The notes under the pieces were generated by a model. The model had not been told where the DNA came from, did no database searches, and worked only from the letters and a program-made list of their open reading frames with translations. Below, piece after piece: positions 1 to 6,021 of a stretch of DNA of 6,227 nucleotides (position 1 is the first letter of the stretch; each line of letters starts with the position of its first letter). The position numbers were made by a program, and so were the translations under genes. Source of the stretch: an uncultured Planctomycetaceae bacterium (GTDB lineage: Bacteria > Planctomycetota > Phycisphaerae > UBA1845 > UTPLA1); contig CALLKH010000506.1 of NCBI GenBank assembly GCA_938008425.1, positions 1 to 6,227 of the forward strand, written 5' to 3'.

Positions 1-1024
1 TCTTGGGCAGGACCCGGCCTATAACGGCTGCGGCGGCCGTGCTCTTGGCCCTGAGTTCCGCGATCAGGGCGTCTGCACGGCCCTCCGGTACCGAGATCAG
101 GAGCCCGCCCGAAGTCTGGGCGTCGCACAGCAGCTTCACGAGCGCCGGCTCAACGCCCTCGGCCGACAGCCGTGCGCCCAGGTGCGACATCGTGCCTTTG
201 TGTGCCCGGGTGAGGACGCCTTTGCGGGCAAAGTCCAGGGCGCCGGCCATCAGCGGCACGTCGGCCGCGGTGATCTCCAGCGTCACCGCGCTGGCGTCGG
301 CAATTTCGAAGGCATGGCCGACGAAGCCGAAGCCGGTGATGTCGGTGGCCGCGTTTGCGCCGACTGACACCATGGCGTCACGGCCGGCCTGATTCAGTTC
401 GATCATGACGGCGATCGCCTCGGCGAGATCGTCGTCTCCGATCAGGTCCTGCTTGCGGGCGGTGGTCATCGTGCCGCTGCCGATCGGCTTGGTTAAGACC
501 AGCACATCGCCCGGCTTCGCGCCGGCGTTGGAAAAGACTCGACGCGGGTCGACGAAGCCCGTGACCGACAGGCCGAACTTCACCTCTGTGTCCCGAACGC
601 TGTGCCCGCCGACGACCACCGCGCCGGCCATTGCGCATCGCTCCGCCCCGCCCTTGAGAATGTCCAGAAGAACCTCCGGCGGGAGGTCCTTGTCGGGAAA
701 ACCCACGATGTTCATGGCGGTGAGCGGCTGCCCGCCCATGGCATAGACATCGGAGAGCGCATTGGCGGCCGCGATCTGGCCGAAGGTGAAGGGGTCGTCC
801 ACAAGCGGGGGGAAGAAATCGAGGGTCTGGACGAGCGCGTAGTCCTCCCGGATGCGGAACACGCCCGCGTCGTCAAAATGCTCATGCCCGACGAGCAGGT
901 CGGGATGCGTGTTCTTCGGCAGTTGACGCAGCACCTGCGCCATGGACTCCACGGGGAGCTTGCCGGCTCAGCCGGCGCAGCTCGCGTAGGCCGTCAGCCT
1001 GATTTTTCGCGATTCGTTCATCAT
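1..1024 (-). CDS. selD: Selenide, water dikinase (selenophosphate synthetase), selenocysteine-containing; 3' end cut by window
   Basis: SelD makes selenophosphate from selenide and ATP, the selenium donor for selenocysteine-tRNA and selenouridine-tRNA synthesis in the cytoplasm. Reading the minus strand from ATG at 1024 gives MMNESRKIRLTAYASCAG, then a TGA at 968-970, then about 322 more codons without a stop to the window edge. The TGA falls at the catalytic Cys17 position of E. coli SelD and is followed by A-G-K-L, with the essential lysine at residue 22, so residue 19 is read as selenocysteine. Other family signatures follow in order: F-D-D-A-G-V (50-55), T-L-D-F-F (67-71), A-N-A-L-S-D-V-Y-A-M-G-G (87-98), V-V-G-G-H-S (137-142), T-D-I-T-G-F-G-F-V-G-H, and near the end D-A-Q-T-S-G-G-L-L. 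The reading ends at V-I-G-R-V-L-P-K, so probably only about ten residues are missing. A second ATG at 1021 is possible; no clear Shine-Dalgarno is seen. Divergent from ispF. Family identity is certain; Sec insertion is inferred from frame and motif. Confidence 0.95.
940..954 (-). promoter_or_regulatory. Candidate bacterial SECIS hairpin in selD
   Basis: Starting 14 nt after the in-frame TGA (968-970) of selD, the minus strand reads CCGTGG-AGT-CCATGG. This is a 6-bp stem (one G-U pair) with a three-base loop whose second base is G. The loop lies 20-22 nt after the TGA, within the spacing known for bacterial SECIS elements bound by SelB, which carry a G near the start of the apical loop. The hairpin lies inside the coding sequence (residues P-V-E-S-M), as is normal in bacteria. 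A competing smaller fold, CTCC-CCGT-GGAG, overlaps it. The assignment rests on position and fold seen by eye, not on an energy calculation. Confidence 0.6.
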
Positions 1025-1161
1025 GCGGATTCTAAGTAGGGCGGGGCCGCAGGGAAACCGGCGGTCCCATTCGGCGGCAAGGGGGATGCGACAGGGGACG
1101 CGGGTCGGGGTTAAAGTAGCCGAACGGCGCCGGTCAATGAAACCATCTGACGGAGCCGTTT

Positions 1162-1167
1162 GAGGAG
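1162..1167 (+). promoter_or_regulatory. Shine-Dalgarno site fixing the ispF start
   Basis: GAGGAG ends 7 nt before ATG at 1175. It is the clearest ribosome binding site in the window and argues for this ATG over the in-frame TTG at 1160, which overlaps the site itself. Confidence 0.8.
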
Positions 1168-1174
1168 TGATTTC

Positions 1175-1672
1175 ATGCTCGCGACCCCCATTCATCGTGT
1201 GGGAATCGGCACCGATCTTCACCGGCTCGTCGAGGGCGGCCCGCTCCGCCTCGGCGGCATCGACATTCCGTTCGACCGGCACTGTGCCGGGCACTCGGAC
1301 GGCGATGTCGTGCTGCATGCCGTGACCGACGCGATCCTCGGCGCCGCCGGGTTACCGGACATCGGCGAGCACTTCCCCGACACCGACGCTCAGCACAAGG
1401 GCGCCGACAGCCGGATGCTGCTGACCTGGGTGGTCGAAGAAATTCAGCGCATGGGGTATGCTCTCGTCAACATCGACATCACGATCCACGCCGAACGGCC
1501 AAAGTTGTCGGCCTATAAAACCGAAATGCGTGGTGTGATCGGCGTGCTATGCGATGTCTCGCTCGATGCGGTCAACGTCAAGGCGAAGACCAACGAGGGC
1601 GTCGATGCGGTCGGTCGCGGTGAGGCGATCGCGTGCACGGCCATCGCGGGCCTCAGGATCGTACAGGCCTGA
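1175..1672 (+). CDS. ispF: 2-C-methyl-D-erythritol 2,4-cyclodiphosphate synthase
   Basis: IspF converts CDP-methylerythritol 2-phosphate into methylerythritol 2,4-cyclodiphosphate and releases CMP, a step of the non-mevalonate isoprenoid pathway in the cytoplasm. The 165-residue product has the usual family length. The metal-binding residues are visible as G-I-G-T-D-L-H (Asp14, His16) and His48 after the signature A-G-H-S-D-G-D-V (38-45). The family blocks F-P-D-T-D, K-G-A-D-S-R, N-I-D-I-T-I and V-N-V-K-A-K-T-N-E followed by G-R-G-E-A-I-A-C are also present. The start is ATG 1175, set by a good Shine-Dalgarno at 1162-1167; the TTG at 1160 would add five residues and is less likely. It is first in the plus-strand series, 150 bp from the divergent selD and 60 bp before cysS. 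ispF next to cysS is a common bacterial arrangement. No ispD is visible here. Confidence 0.97.
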   Translation: MLATPIHRVGIGTDLHRLVEGGPLRLGGIDIPFDRHCAGHSDGDVVLHAVTDAILGAAGLPDIGEHFPDTDAQHKGADSRMLLTWVVEEIQRMGYALVNIDITIHAERPKLSAYKTEMRGVIGVLCDVSLDAVNVKAKTNEGVDAVGRGEAIACTAIAGLRIVQA

Positions 1673-1732
1673 GCGCGGGCCGCGACGTGCGAAGGATGAT
1701 GGCGCGGAACACAGACTGGGACAAGTTCACAA

Positions 1733-3244
1733 ATGACGTTGCGAGTCTTCAATACGCTGTCGGGTGAGAAGGAACTGTTCGAGACGATCAAGCCCGGCGA
1801 GGTCGGTATGTATCTCTGCGGGCCCACGGTCTATAAGCCCGCGCACATCGGCCACGCCGTCGGCCCGGTCGTGTTCGATGTCATCAAGCGGTATCTCACC
1901 TACAAGTCCTATCGCGTGAACTGGGTCGTCAACGTCACCGACGTCGAAGACAAACTGATCAACGAAGCGCGCGAGCAGGGTCGGACCGTGCCAGAACTCG
2001 CGCGGGAGCTTGAGGAGCAGTACATTGCTTCGCTCAGCGCGCTGGGGGTTCGATCGATCGACCACATGCCGCGCGCCAGCGAGCACATTCCGGAGATCAT
2101 CCGCCACATCGAAATACTGATCGCCAAGGACGCCGCCTACGCGGTCAATGGCGATGTCTATTTCGACGTCTCCAAGGATGAGGACTACGGCAAGCTTTCG
2201 CACCGCAAGAGCGAGGAGCAATTCGCCGGCACCCGCGAAGGGCTCGTCCACAACCAGAAGCGAAACCCCGGCGATTTCGCCCTGTGGAAGGTCGCCAAGC
2301 CCGATGAGCCCAAGGATGTCCAGTACGATTCGCCGTGGGGCCGCGGCCGGCCCGGCTGGCACATCGAGTGCTCCGCGATGGCGTCGAAGCTCCTCGGCGA
2401 CACGTTCGACATTCACGGCGGCGGCATGGATCTGAAGTTCCCGCATCACGAGAACGAGATCGCCCAATCCGAGACGGCCACCGACAAGCCGTTCGCCAAA
2501 TACTGGATGCACCACGGCCTGACGCGATTCAACACGAAGAAAGTGTCAAAGTCCGATCCGGAGTTCAAGAGCATCATGGCGTCGCTGCAGTTGACGAATC
2601 TCCTCAAGGAGCATTCGCCCGAGCTCCTGCGATTCCTGATTCTCCAGTCTCATTATCGTTCCCCGATCGACTTCTCCGATGAGGTGCTCCAGGCCGCCCG
2701 AACGGGCATCAATACCTTCTACCGCCTCATGGAACGGCTGGAGCGCGCCACGGCGACCGACGCTTACCGGCCGACGACGCAGATCGACCAGGTGCGAGAC
2801 GTCGAGGCCGACGCGACCGCGAAGGACTTCATCCTGAAGATCATGAACTTCCGCGTTCGTTTCCTCGAGGCGATGGACGACGACTTCAACACGGCCGGGG
2901 CGATCGGCGTGCTGTTTGAAATCGCCGGAGCGATTAATCGATTCATTGATGAAACGCGGCTCGAAACGCACGCGAATGACCAGATTCGATCGGTCCTGCA
3001 GGCCGGCGGCGGCACCTTCGTCACGCTTGCGAACATTCTTGGCTTGCTTACCGTCAAGCCGACCAGCACGAAGCTGGCCGGCGACACGCTGACGCCCCAG
3101 TTGATCGAGCTTCTCGTTGAGGTTCGAAAACAGGCTCGCGAAGCAAAGCAGTTTCAAATCGGAGATTACGTTCGCGACGCCCTCGCCAAAATGGGCGTGA
3201 CGCTCGAAGACCGCAAGGATGGAACCCAGTGGCGAATCGAGTAG
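1733..3244 (+). CDS. cysS: Cysteinyl-tRNA synthetase (class I)
   Basis: CysS charges tRNA-Cys with cysteine using ATP in the cytoplasm. The 503-residue product is slightly longer than the 461-residue E. coli enzyme. It has the class I H-I-G-H motif at 38-41 after M-Y-L-C-G-P-T-V-Y. The four zinc ligands that select cysteine are visible as Cys29, Cys213 (W-H-I-E-C-S-A-M), His238 and Glu242 (F-P-H-H-E-N-E). R-N-P-G-D-F-A-L-W-K and S-P-W-G-R-G-R-P-G-W-H are also conserved. The second signature reads K-V-S-K-S (270-274) instead of K-M-S-K-S and is followed by D-P-E-F and about five extra residues rather than the usual L-G-N. The C-terminal part carries the D-D-D-F-N-T block and ends G-T-Q-W-R-I-E, as in homologues. 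ATG 1733 gives the family's normal N-terminus, although no strong Shine-Dalgarno precedes it. The last 16 bases overlap the proposed ruvC start. Confidence 0.97.
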   Translation: MTLRVFNTLSGEKELFETIKPGEVGMYLCGPTVYKPAHIGHAVGPVVFDVIKRYLTYKSYRVNWVVNVTDVEDKLINEAREQGRTVPELARELEEQYIASLSALGVRSIDHMPRASEHIPEIIRHIEILIAKDAAYAVNGDVYFDVSKDEDYGKLSHRKSEEQFAGTREGLVHNQKRNPGDFALWKVAKPDEPKDVQYDSPWGRGRPGWHIECSAMASKLLGDTFDIHGGGMDLKFPHHENEIAQSETATDKPFAKYWMHHGLTRFNTKKVSKSDPEFKSIMASLQLTNLLKEHSPELLRFLILQSHYRSPIDFSDEVLQAARTGINTFYRLMERLERATATDAYRPTTQIDQVRDVEADATAKDFILKIMNFRVRFLEAMDDDFNTAGAIGVLFEIAGAINRFIDETRLETHANDQIRSVLQAGGGTFVTLANILGLLTVKPTSTKLAGDTLTPQLIELLVEVRKQAREAKQFQIGDYVRDALAKMGVTLEDRKDGTQWRIE

Positions 3245-3807
3245 CCGCAACGCGCTCGCCTGCCGCGGATCGCCCGGCGCCAAACAGCCGATCACGGGCG
3301 GACGCGAAATCGAGCACCACGACGGTGCTCGGCATCGATCCCGGACTGGATCGAACGGGCTACGCGGTGCTGAATGCAGGCGATCGCCGTGTGGTGGACG
3401 GGGGACTGATTCGAACCTCTTCACGGCTTCCGCTTGAGAGACGGCTTCGCGAACTCGAGGCCGGGCTCGAAGAGGTGCTCGCCGACCACGCCATCGATTT
3501 GCTGGCCGTCGAAGAACTCTACGCCCATTACAAACATCCCAGAACCGCCATTCTCATGGGCCACGCCCGCGGCGTTGTGCTCCTGGCGGCCGCCCGCCGC
3601 GGCCTCGACGTCGTCAGCCTGCCTGCCACGCACGTCAAGCGAACCCTCACCGGCAACGGTCATGCGAGTAAATCGCAGATGCAGCGCGCAATCCTGGCCA
3701 CGCTCCAGCTCAAGGAACTCCCCGAGCCGGCGGACGTCGCGGATGCGATGGCGATCGCGTGGTGCGCCTTCGCCACCGGCAGGACCGAAGACACAGAGGT
3801 TCGCTGA
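3229..3807 (+). CDS. ruvC: Crossover junction endodeoxyribonuclease RuvC
   Basis: RuvC resolves Holliday junctions by paired nicking, working with RuvAB in recombinational repair. All four catalytic acidic residues are visible: Asp37 in L-G-I-D-P-G, Glu95 in A-V-E-E-L-Y, and Asp169 and Asp172 in A-D-V-A-D-A-M-A-I-A. The block L-M-G-H-A-R-G-V-V (109-117) and K-R-T-L-T-G-N-G-H-A-S-K-S-Q (137-150) also match the family. The chosen start is GTG 3229, which lies 9 nt after an AAGGA sequence (3215-3219) inside cysS. It gives 192 residues, with about 32 Ala/Ser/Arg-rich residues before the RNase H-like core. The alternative, GTG 3325, starts right at the core and gives 160 residues, but has no Shine-Dalgarno. 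No other start codon lies between them. The 16-bp overlap with cysS suggests translation coupled to it. ruvA follows after 128 bp. Confidence 0.95.
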   Translation: MANRVAATRSPAADRPAPNSRSRADAKSSTTTVLGIDPGLDRTGYAVLNAGDRRVVDGGLIRTSSRLPLERRLRELEAGLEEVLADHAIDLLAVEELYAHYKHPRTAILMGHARGVVLLAAARRGLDVVSLPATHVKRTLTGNGHASKSQMQRAILATLQLKELPEPADVADAMAIAWCAFATGRTEDTEVR

Positions 3808-3894
3808 AAACACTCCTGACTCACATTGCGGTTTTTTGGCTTGCCGTTTGGCGCGCCTCTGGGAACTTTCACCATCTATCGGTATCCTGCGACC

Positions 3895-3917
3895 GCGATG
3901 ATGGGATTCATCGTCGC
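3895..3917 (+). other. Small hairpin upstream of ruvA
   Basis: GCGATGATG and CATCGTCGC form a 9-bp stem (one G-U pair) around the loop GGATT, ending 18 nt before the ruvA ATG. It has no T-run, so it is not a terminator. It covers the two ATG codons of the possible leader ORF at 3898 and could affect ruvA translation; this effect is inferred. Confidence 0.4.
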
Positions 3918-3939
3918 CCGGGAACTGCTTGAGCCATGA
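3898..3939 (+). CDS. Possible 13-codon leader ORF overlapping the ruvA start
   Basis: From ATG 3898 the frame reads MMGFIVARELLEP and stops at TGA 3937-3939, sharing the sequence ATGA with the ruvA start at 3936. Such four-base overlaps are typical of translational coupling, so ribosomes finishing this short ORF could restart on ruvA, which lacks a clear Shine-Dalgarno of its own. Against it, the leader also has no evident Shine-Dalgarno, and its first codons sit in a hairpin (3895-3917). I do not recognise the peptide and would not assign it a function. A chance ORF of this length is quite possible. Confidence 0.3.
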   Translation: MMGFIVARELLEP

Positions 3940-4568
3940 TTGTTCGAATCCGCGGCATTTTGAGTGAACTGACGGAGGAGACGGCCGTCATTGAGCGCGA
4001 GGGCATCGCTCATGAAACGCTCGTCCCCGCGTACGCCGTCTCGGAACTCGCCGCGAACCTCGGATCCGAGATCACCCTGCACACCCAGGAGTACTTCGAA
4101 GCCAATTCGCCCGGCGGGAACATGATTCCGCGCATGATCGGTTTCATCCGTCCCGAGGATCGCGCCTTCTTCAAGCTCTTCACGACGGTGAAGGGGCTCG
4201 GCACGCGAAAGGGGCTGCGGGCACTGGCCGCCCCGGCCGCGCGGATCGCTGCAGACATCGAGCGGGGAAACATTCCCGGGCTGATGAAGCTGCCGGGGAT
4301 CGGCCGTCGGCTGGCGGAGCAGATCGTCGCCGAGCTGCGCGGCAAGGTTTCGGAGCACGCGGTGCTTTCGGGGCCGGTCGAGCCGGGCGCCAAGCCCGAG
4401 TTTACGGATGAGCAACTGGTCGCGGTGGAGATCATCGCGCAGTGGGGCGATCCCAGGCCCGATGCCCAGCGCTGGGTGGCGAGGGCGGCGCAGATCAACA
4501 AGAATATCAAGAGCCCGGATGAATGGGTCAAGGCGGCGTATCGCGTCAAAAGCGGCGCGGAGCGATGA
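3936..4568 (+). CDS. ruvA: Holliday junction branch migration complex subunit RuvA
   Basis: RuvA binds four-way junctions as a tetramer and loads the RuvB motor. The 210-residue product is close to the 203 of E. coli RuvA. Domain I (about 1-70) begins M-I-V-R-I-R-G-I-L and ends P-R-M-I-G-F. Domain II carries two helix-hairpin-helix motifs, around 85-97 (V-K-G-L-G-T-R-K-G-L-R-A-L) and 116-135 (L-M-K-L-P-G-I-G-R-R-L-A-E-Q-I). A linker leads to the RuvB-contacting domain III from about 158 (T-D-E-Q-L-V-A-V-E-I-I). The loop that in E. coli holds the acidic pin Glu55-Asp56 here reads F-E-A-N-S-P-G-G-N and is longer, leaving one acidic residue; planctomycete RuvA proteins share this pattern as far as I recall. 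An in-frame TGA at 3930-3932 rules out a longer N-terminus. It lies between ruvC and ruvB. Confidence 0.95.
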   Translation: MIVRIRGILSELTEETAVIEREGIAHETLVPAYAVSELAANLGSEITLHTQEYFEANSPGGNMIPRMIGFIRPEDRAFFKLFTTVKGLGTRKGLRALAAPAARIAADIERGNIPGLMKLPGIGRRLAEQIVAELRGKVSEHAVLSGPVEPGAKPEFTDEQLVAVEIIAQWGDPRPDAQRWVARAAQINKNIKSPDEWVKAAYRVKSGAER

Positions 4569-4690
4569 GCGTCGCCGGAATCGGTTAACATGAAGCCGTC
4601 GGCCGATGGGGTTGCGCGTTCAGCGCGTCACTTTGTCGACCCGGGTGGTTCAGGCTCGTACCGGCACACGAAAGCGATCAGTTCCAGATT

Positions 4691-5746
4691 ATGCCCCGCG
4701 AACGCGTCATCACATCAGACTCCCTGTCGGATCGCGAAGAGCAGTCCAACTTCGCGCTGCGCCCGGCGCGGTTCGATGAGTGGGTCGGCCAGCGGGCGGT
4801 CATTGAACAGCTTCACATCGCCATCGCCGCCGCCCGGTCGCGTCGCGAGCCGCTGGAACACGTCCTGCTCGACGGGCCGCCGGGACTCGGCAAGACCACG
4901 CTGGCGCATCTCATCGCGACGGAGATGGGCGTGCCGGACGGCATTCGCGTCACCAGCGGGCCCGCGATCGTCAAGACGGGCGACCTGATGAGCACGCTGA
5001 CCGGTATGAACGAAGGTGACATCCTATTCGTCGATGAGATCCACCGGCTGAACAAGGTGGTTGAGGAGTTTCTCTATCCGGCGATGGAGGATTTTCGCGT
5101 CGACTTCACGCTGGAGGGCGGTTTGGGCGGGCGCACGGTGAATTTCAATCTCAAGCGATTCACGCTGATCGGAGCGACGACCCGTGCCGGCATGATGACC
5201 GCCGCCATGCGCGACCGCTTCGGCCTGCGTTATCATCTCGATTTCTACGAGACCGACGACCTGCTCGAAATCGTCCGACGCTCGGCCGCGCGGCTGGAGA
5301 TCGCCGCGCCGCCCGATGCGCTGCGGCTCATCGCCGAGCGCGCCCGCGGAACGCCGCGCGTCGCCAACCGGCTGCTGCGCCGCATTCGCGACTATGCCAC
5401 GGTTCGGGCGAACGGCCGCATCGACGCGGCGGTGGTGGGCAGCGCACTGGCGATCGAGGAGATCGACGCAGCGGGCCTGGATCGGCTTGATCGGGCGTTT
5501 CTGGGCTGCCTGATCGACACGTACAAGGGCGGGCCGGCGGGAATTGAGGCGGTGGCGGCGACGCTGGGCCAGTCACGTGACACCCTTGAAGACATGGTGG
5601 AACCGTTTCTGCTTCAGCGGCGATTCGTGATCCGCACGCGGCAGGGGCGCTGCGTGACGACGGCGGCCTACGCACACCTCGGACTCACGCCGCCGGTTCG
5701 AGCCGATTCACCTTCGGAGACCGACAGCACGCTGTTCGATGCGTGA
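4691..5746 (+). CDS. ruvB: Holliday junction branch migration DNA helicase RuvB
   Basis: RuvB is the AAA+ motor that drives branch migration at junctions held by RuvA. The 351-residue product is slightly longer than E. coli RuvB (336). Visible motifs are Walker A G-P-P-G-L-G-K-T-T (62-70), Walker B L-F-V-D-E-I-H-R (112-119), sensor 1 G-A-T-T-R-A-G (161-167), the arginine-finger segment M-R-D-R-F-G (173-178) and sensor 2 G-T-P-R-V-A-N-R-L-L-R (220-230). The C-terminal winged-helix DNA-binding domain covers about 265-331, with G-G-P-A-G-I-E and R-D-T-L-E-D-M-V-E-P-F-L. The last 16-20 residues (P-P-V-R-A-D-S to T-L-F-D-A) are a tail not needed by the family. ATG 4691 gives a normal N-terminus; no Shine-Dalgarno is clear. 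The gap to ruvA is 122 bp and holds no convincing gene. The stop codon lies in the first copy of a 36-bp tandem repeat. Confidence 0.97.
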   Translation: MPRERVITSDSLSDREEQSNFALRPARFDEWVGQRAVIEQLHIAIAAARSRREPLEHVLLDGPPGLGKTTLAHLIATEMGVPDGIRVTSGPAIVKTGDLMSTLTGMNEGDILFVDEIHRLNKVVEEFLYPAMEDFRVDFTLEGGLGGRTVNFNLKRFTLIGATTRAGMMTAAMRDRFGLRYHLDFYETDDLLEIVRRSAARLEIAAPPDALRLIAERARGTPRVANRLLRRIRDYATVRANGRIDAAVVGSALAIEEIDAAGLDRLDRAFLGCLIDTYKGGPAGIEAVAATLGQSRDTLEDMVEPFLLQRRFVIRTRQGRCVTTAAYAHLGLTPPVRADSPSETDSTLFDA

Positions 5747-5829
5747 TCGTTAGAGCCTTAAGGCGCGCTGTTCGGCGCGTAAGAATCAGAGCCAAAAAGC
5801 GTGCTGTTCGACGCGCCGCAGTCAGAGCC
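5732..5829 (+). repeat. Three imperfect 36-bp tandem units across the ruvB stop
   Basis: CTGTTCG recurs at 5732, 5768 and 5804, exactly 36 bp apart, and each is followed after about 13 bases by a second conserved block, TAGAGCC or TCAGAGCC. Between the blocks the copies differ. The first unit encodes the end of RuvB (L-F-D-A-stop). The second, in the same frame, reads L-F-G-A-stop, and the third L-F-D-A-P. Each copy has self-complementary flanks around CTGTTCG, for example CACGC/GCGTG in copy 1 and CGCGC/GCGCG in copy 2. This looks like duplication of the ruvB end followed by drift; the function is unknown. Confidence 0.65.
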
Positions 5830-5846
5830 GGGCCGTCTCGGCCCGG
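5828..5846 (+). terminator. GC-rich hairpin, possible ruvB terminator
   Basis: CCGGGCCG-TCT-CGGCCCGG forms a perfect 8-bp stem with a 3-base loop, about 80 bp after the ruvB stop. The downstream T-tract is poor: TGGTGATCGTTTTC, with the T-run about 9 bases away. It could act as a weak terminator or as a 3'-end stabiliser of the ruv transcript. Confidence 0.4.
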
Positions 5847-5909
5847 TGGTGATCGTTTTCAATCGTGTGTGCTGGCTTGATGGAGAGTACCACTCTGGCA
5901 GCGCGCTCA

Positions 5910-5929
5910 CCGCCCCGGGGACGGGGCGG
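5910..5929 (+). other. GC-rich hairpin with 7-bp perfect stem
   Basis: CCGCCCC and GGGGCGG flank the six-base loop GGGGAC. No T-run follows on either strand, so termination is not indicated. Its 3' arm overlaps the first copy of the 22-bp tandem repeat by two bases. Confidence 0.5.
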
Positions 5930-5980
5930 CTCTGATTGAGTTTGCGCCCGGCTCCGATTGAGATTGCGCCCGGCTCCGAC
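5928..5980 (+). repeat. 22-bp tandem repeat, about 2.4 copies
   Basis: Two 22-bp copies at 5928-5949 and 5950-5971 begin GGCTCTGATTGAG and GGCTCCGATTGAG and both end TTGCGCCC; they differ at two positions. A third, partial copy starts at 5972 with GGCTCCGA and then diverges. The repeat is noncoding, and 22 bp is not a multiple of three. Confidence 0.8.
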
Positions 5981-6021
5981 GGAATTCTCGCGCACTGGCG
6001 TTCATCGCGACTCGAAACAAA

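Noticed and set aside
1028..1033. TAGAAT on the minus strand close to the selD start, resembling a -10 box
   Set aside because: It lies only 3-4 bases before the ATG, has no convincing -35 partner at 17 bp, and would demand a leaderless transcript; not enough to call a promoter.
3..1039. Several plus-strand ORFs across the first kilobase
   Set aside because: They are antisense to selD, are low-complexity in composition and match no family; the minus-strand frame carries all the SelD motifs.
968..1318. Minus-strand ORF of 116 codons starting opposite ispF and ending at the TGA at 968
   Set aside because: Its last 18 codons are the true N-terminus of selD, read up to the Sec codon; the part before 1024 is antisense to ispF and has no family features.
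1727..2515. Long minus-strand ORF opposite cysS (262 codons)
   Set aside because: A complement-strand shadow in GC-rich DNA; cysS on the plus strand has every expected motif.
2546..3424. Long minus-strand ORF opposite cysS and ruvC (292 codons)
   Set aside because: It spans the antisense of two well-identified genes and shows no recognisable domain.
4611..4630. Weak hairpin (GCGC-GTTCA-GCGC) between ruvA and ruvB
   Set aside because: A four-base GC stem without a T-run is expected by chance in such GC-rich DNA.
4590..4988. Plus-strand ORF of 132 codons beginning between ruvA and ruvB
   Set aside because: Most of it overlaps ruvB in another frame and its Arg/Ser-rich content is typical of a shifted frame; it would not leave a gene of its own in the 122-bp gap.
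5728..5830. CRISPR-like spacing of the 36-bp repeats
   Set aside because: The units adjoin directly, conserved blocks are only 7-8 bases, there are no uniform spacers, and the first unit is coding.
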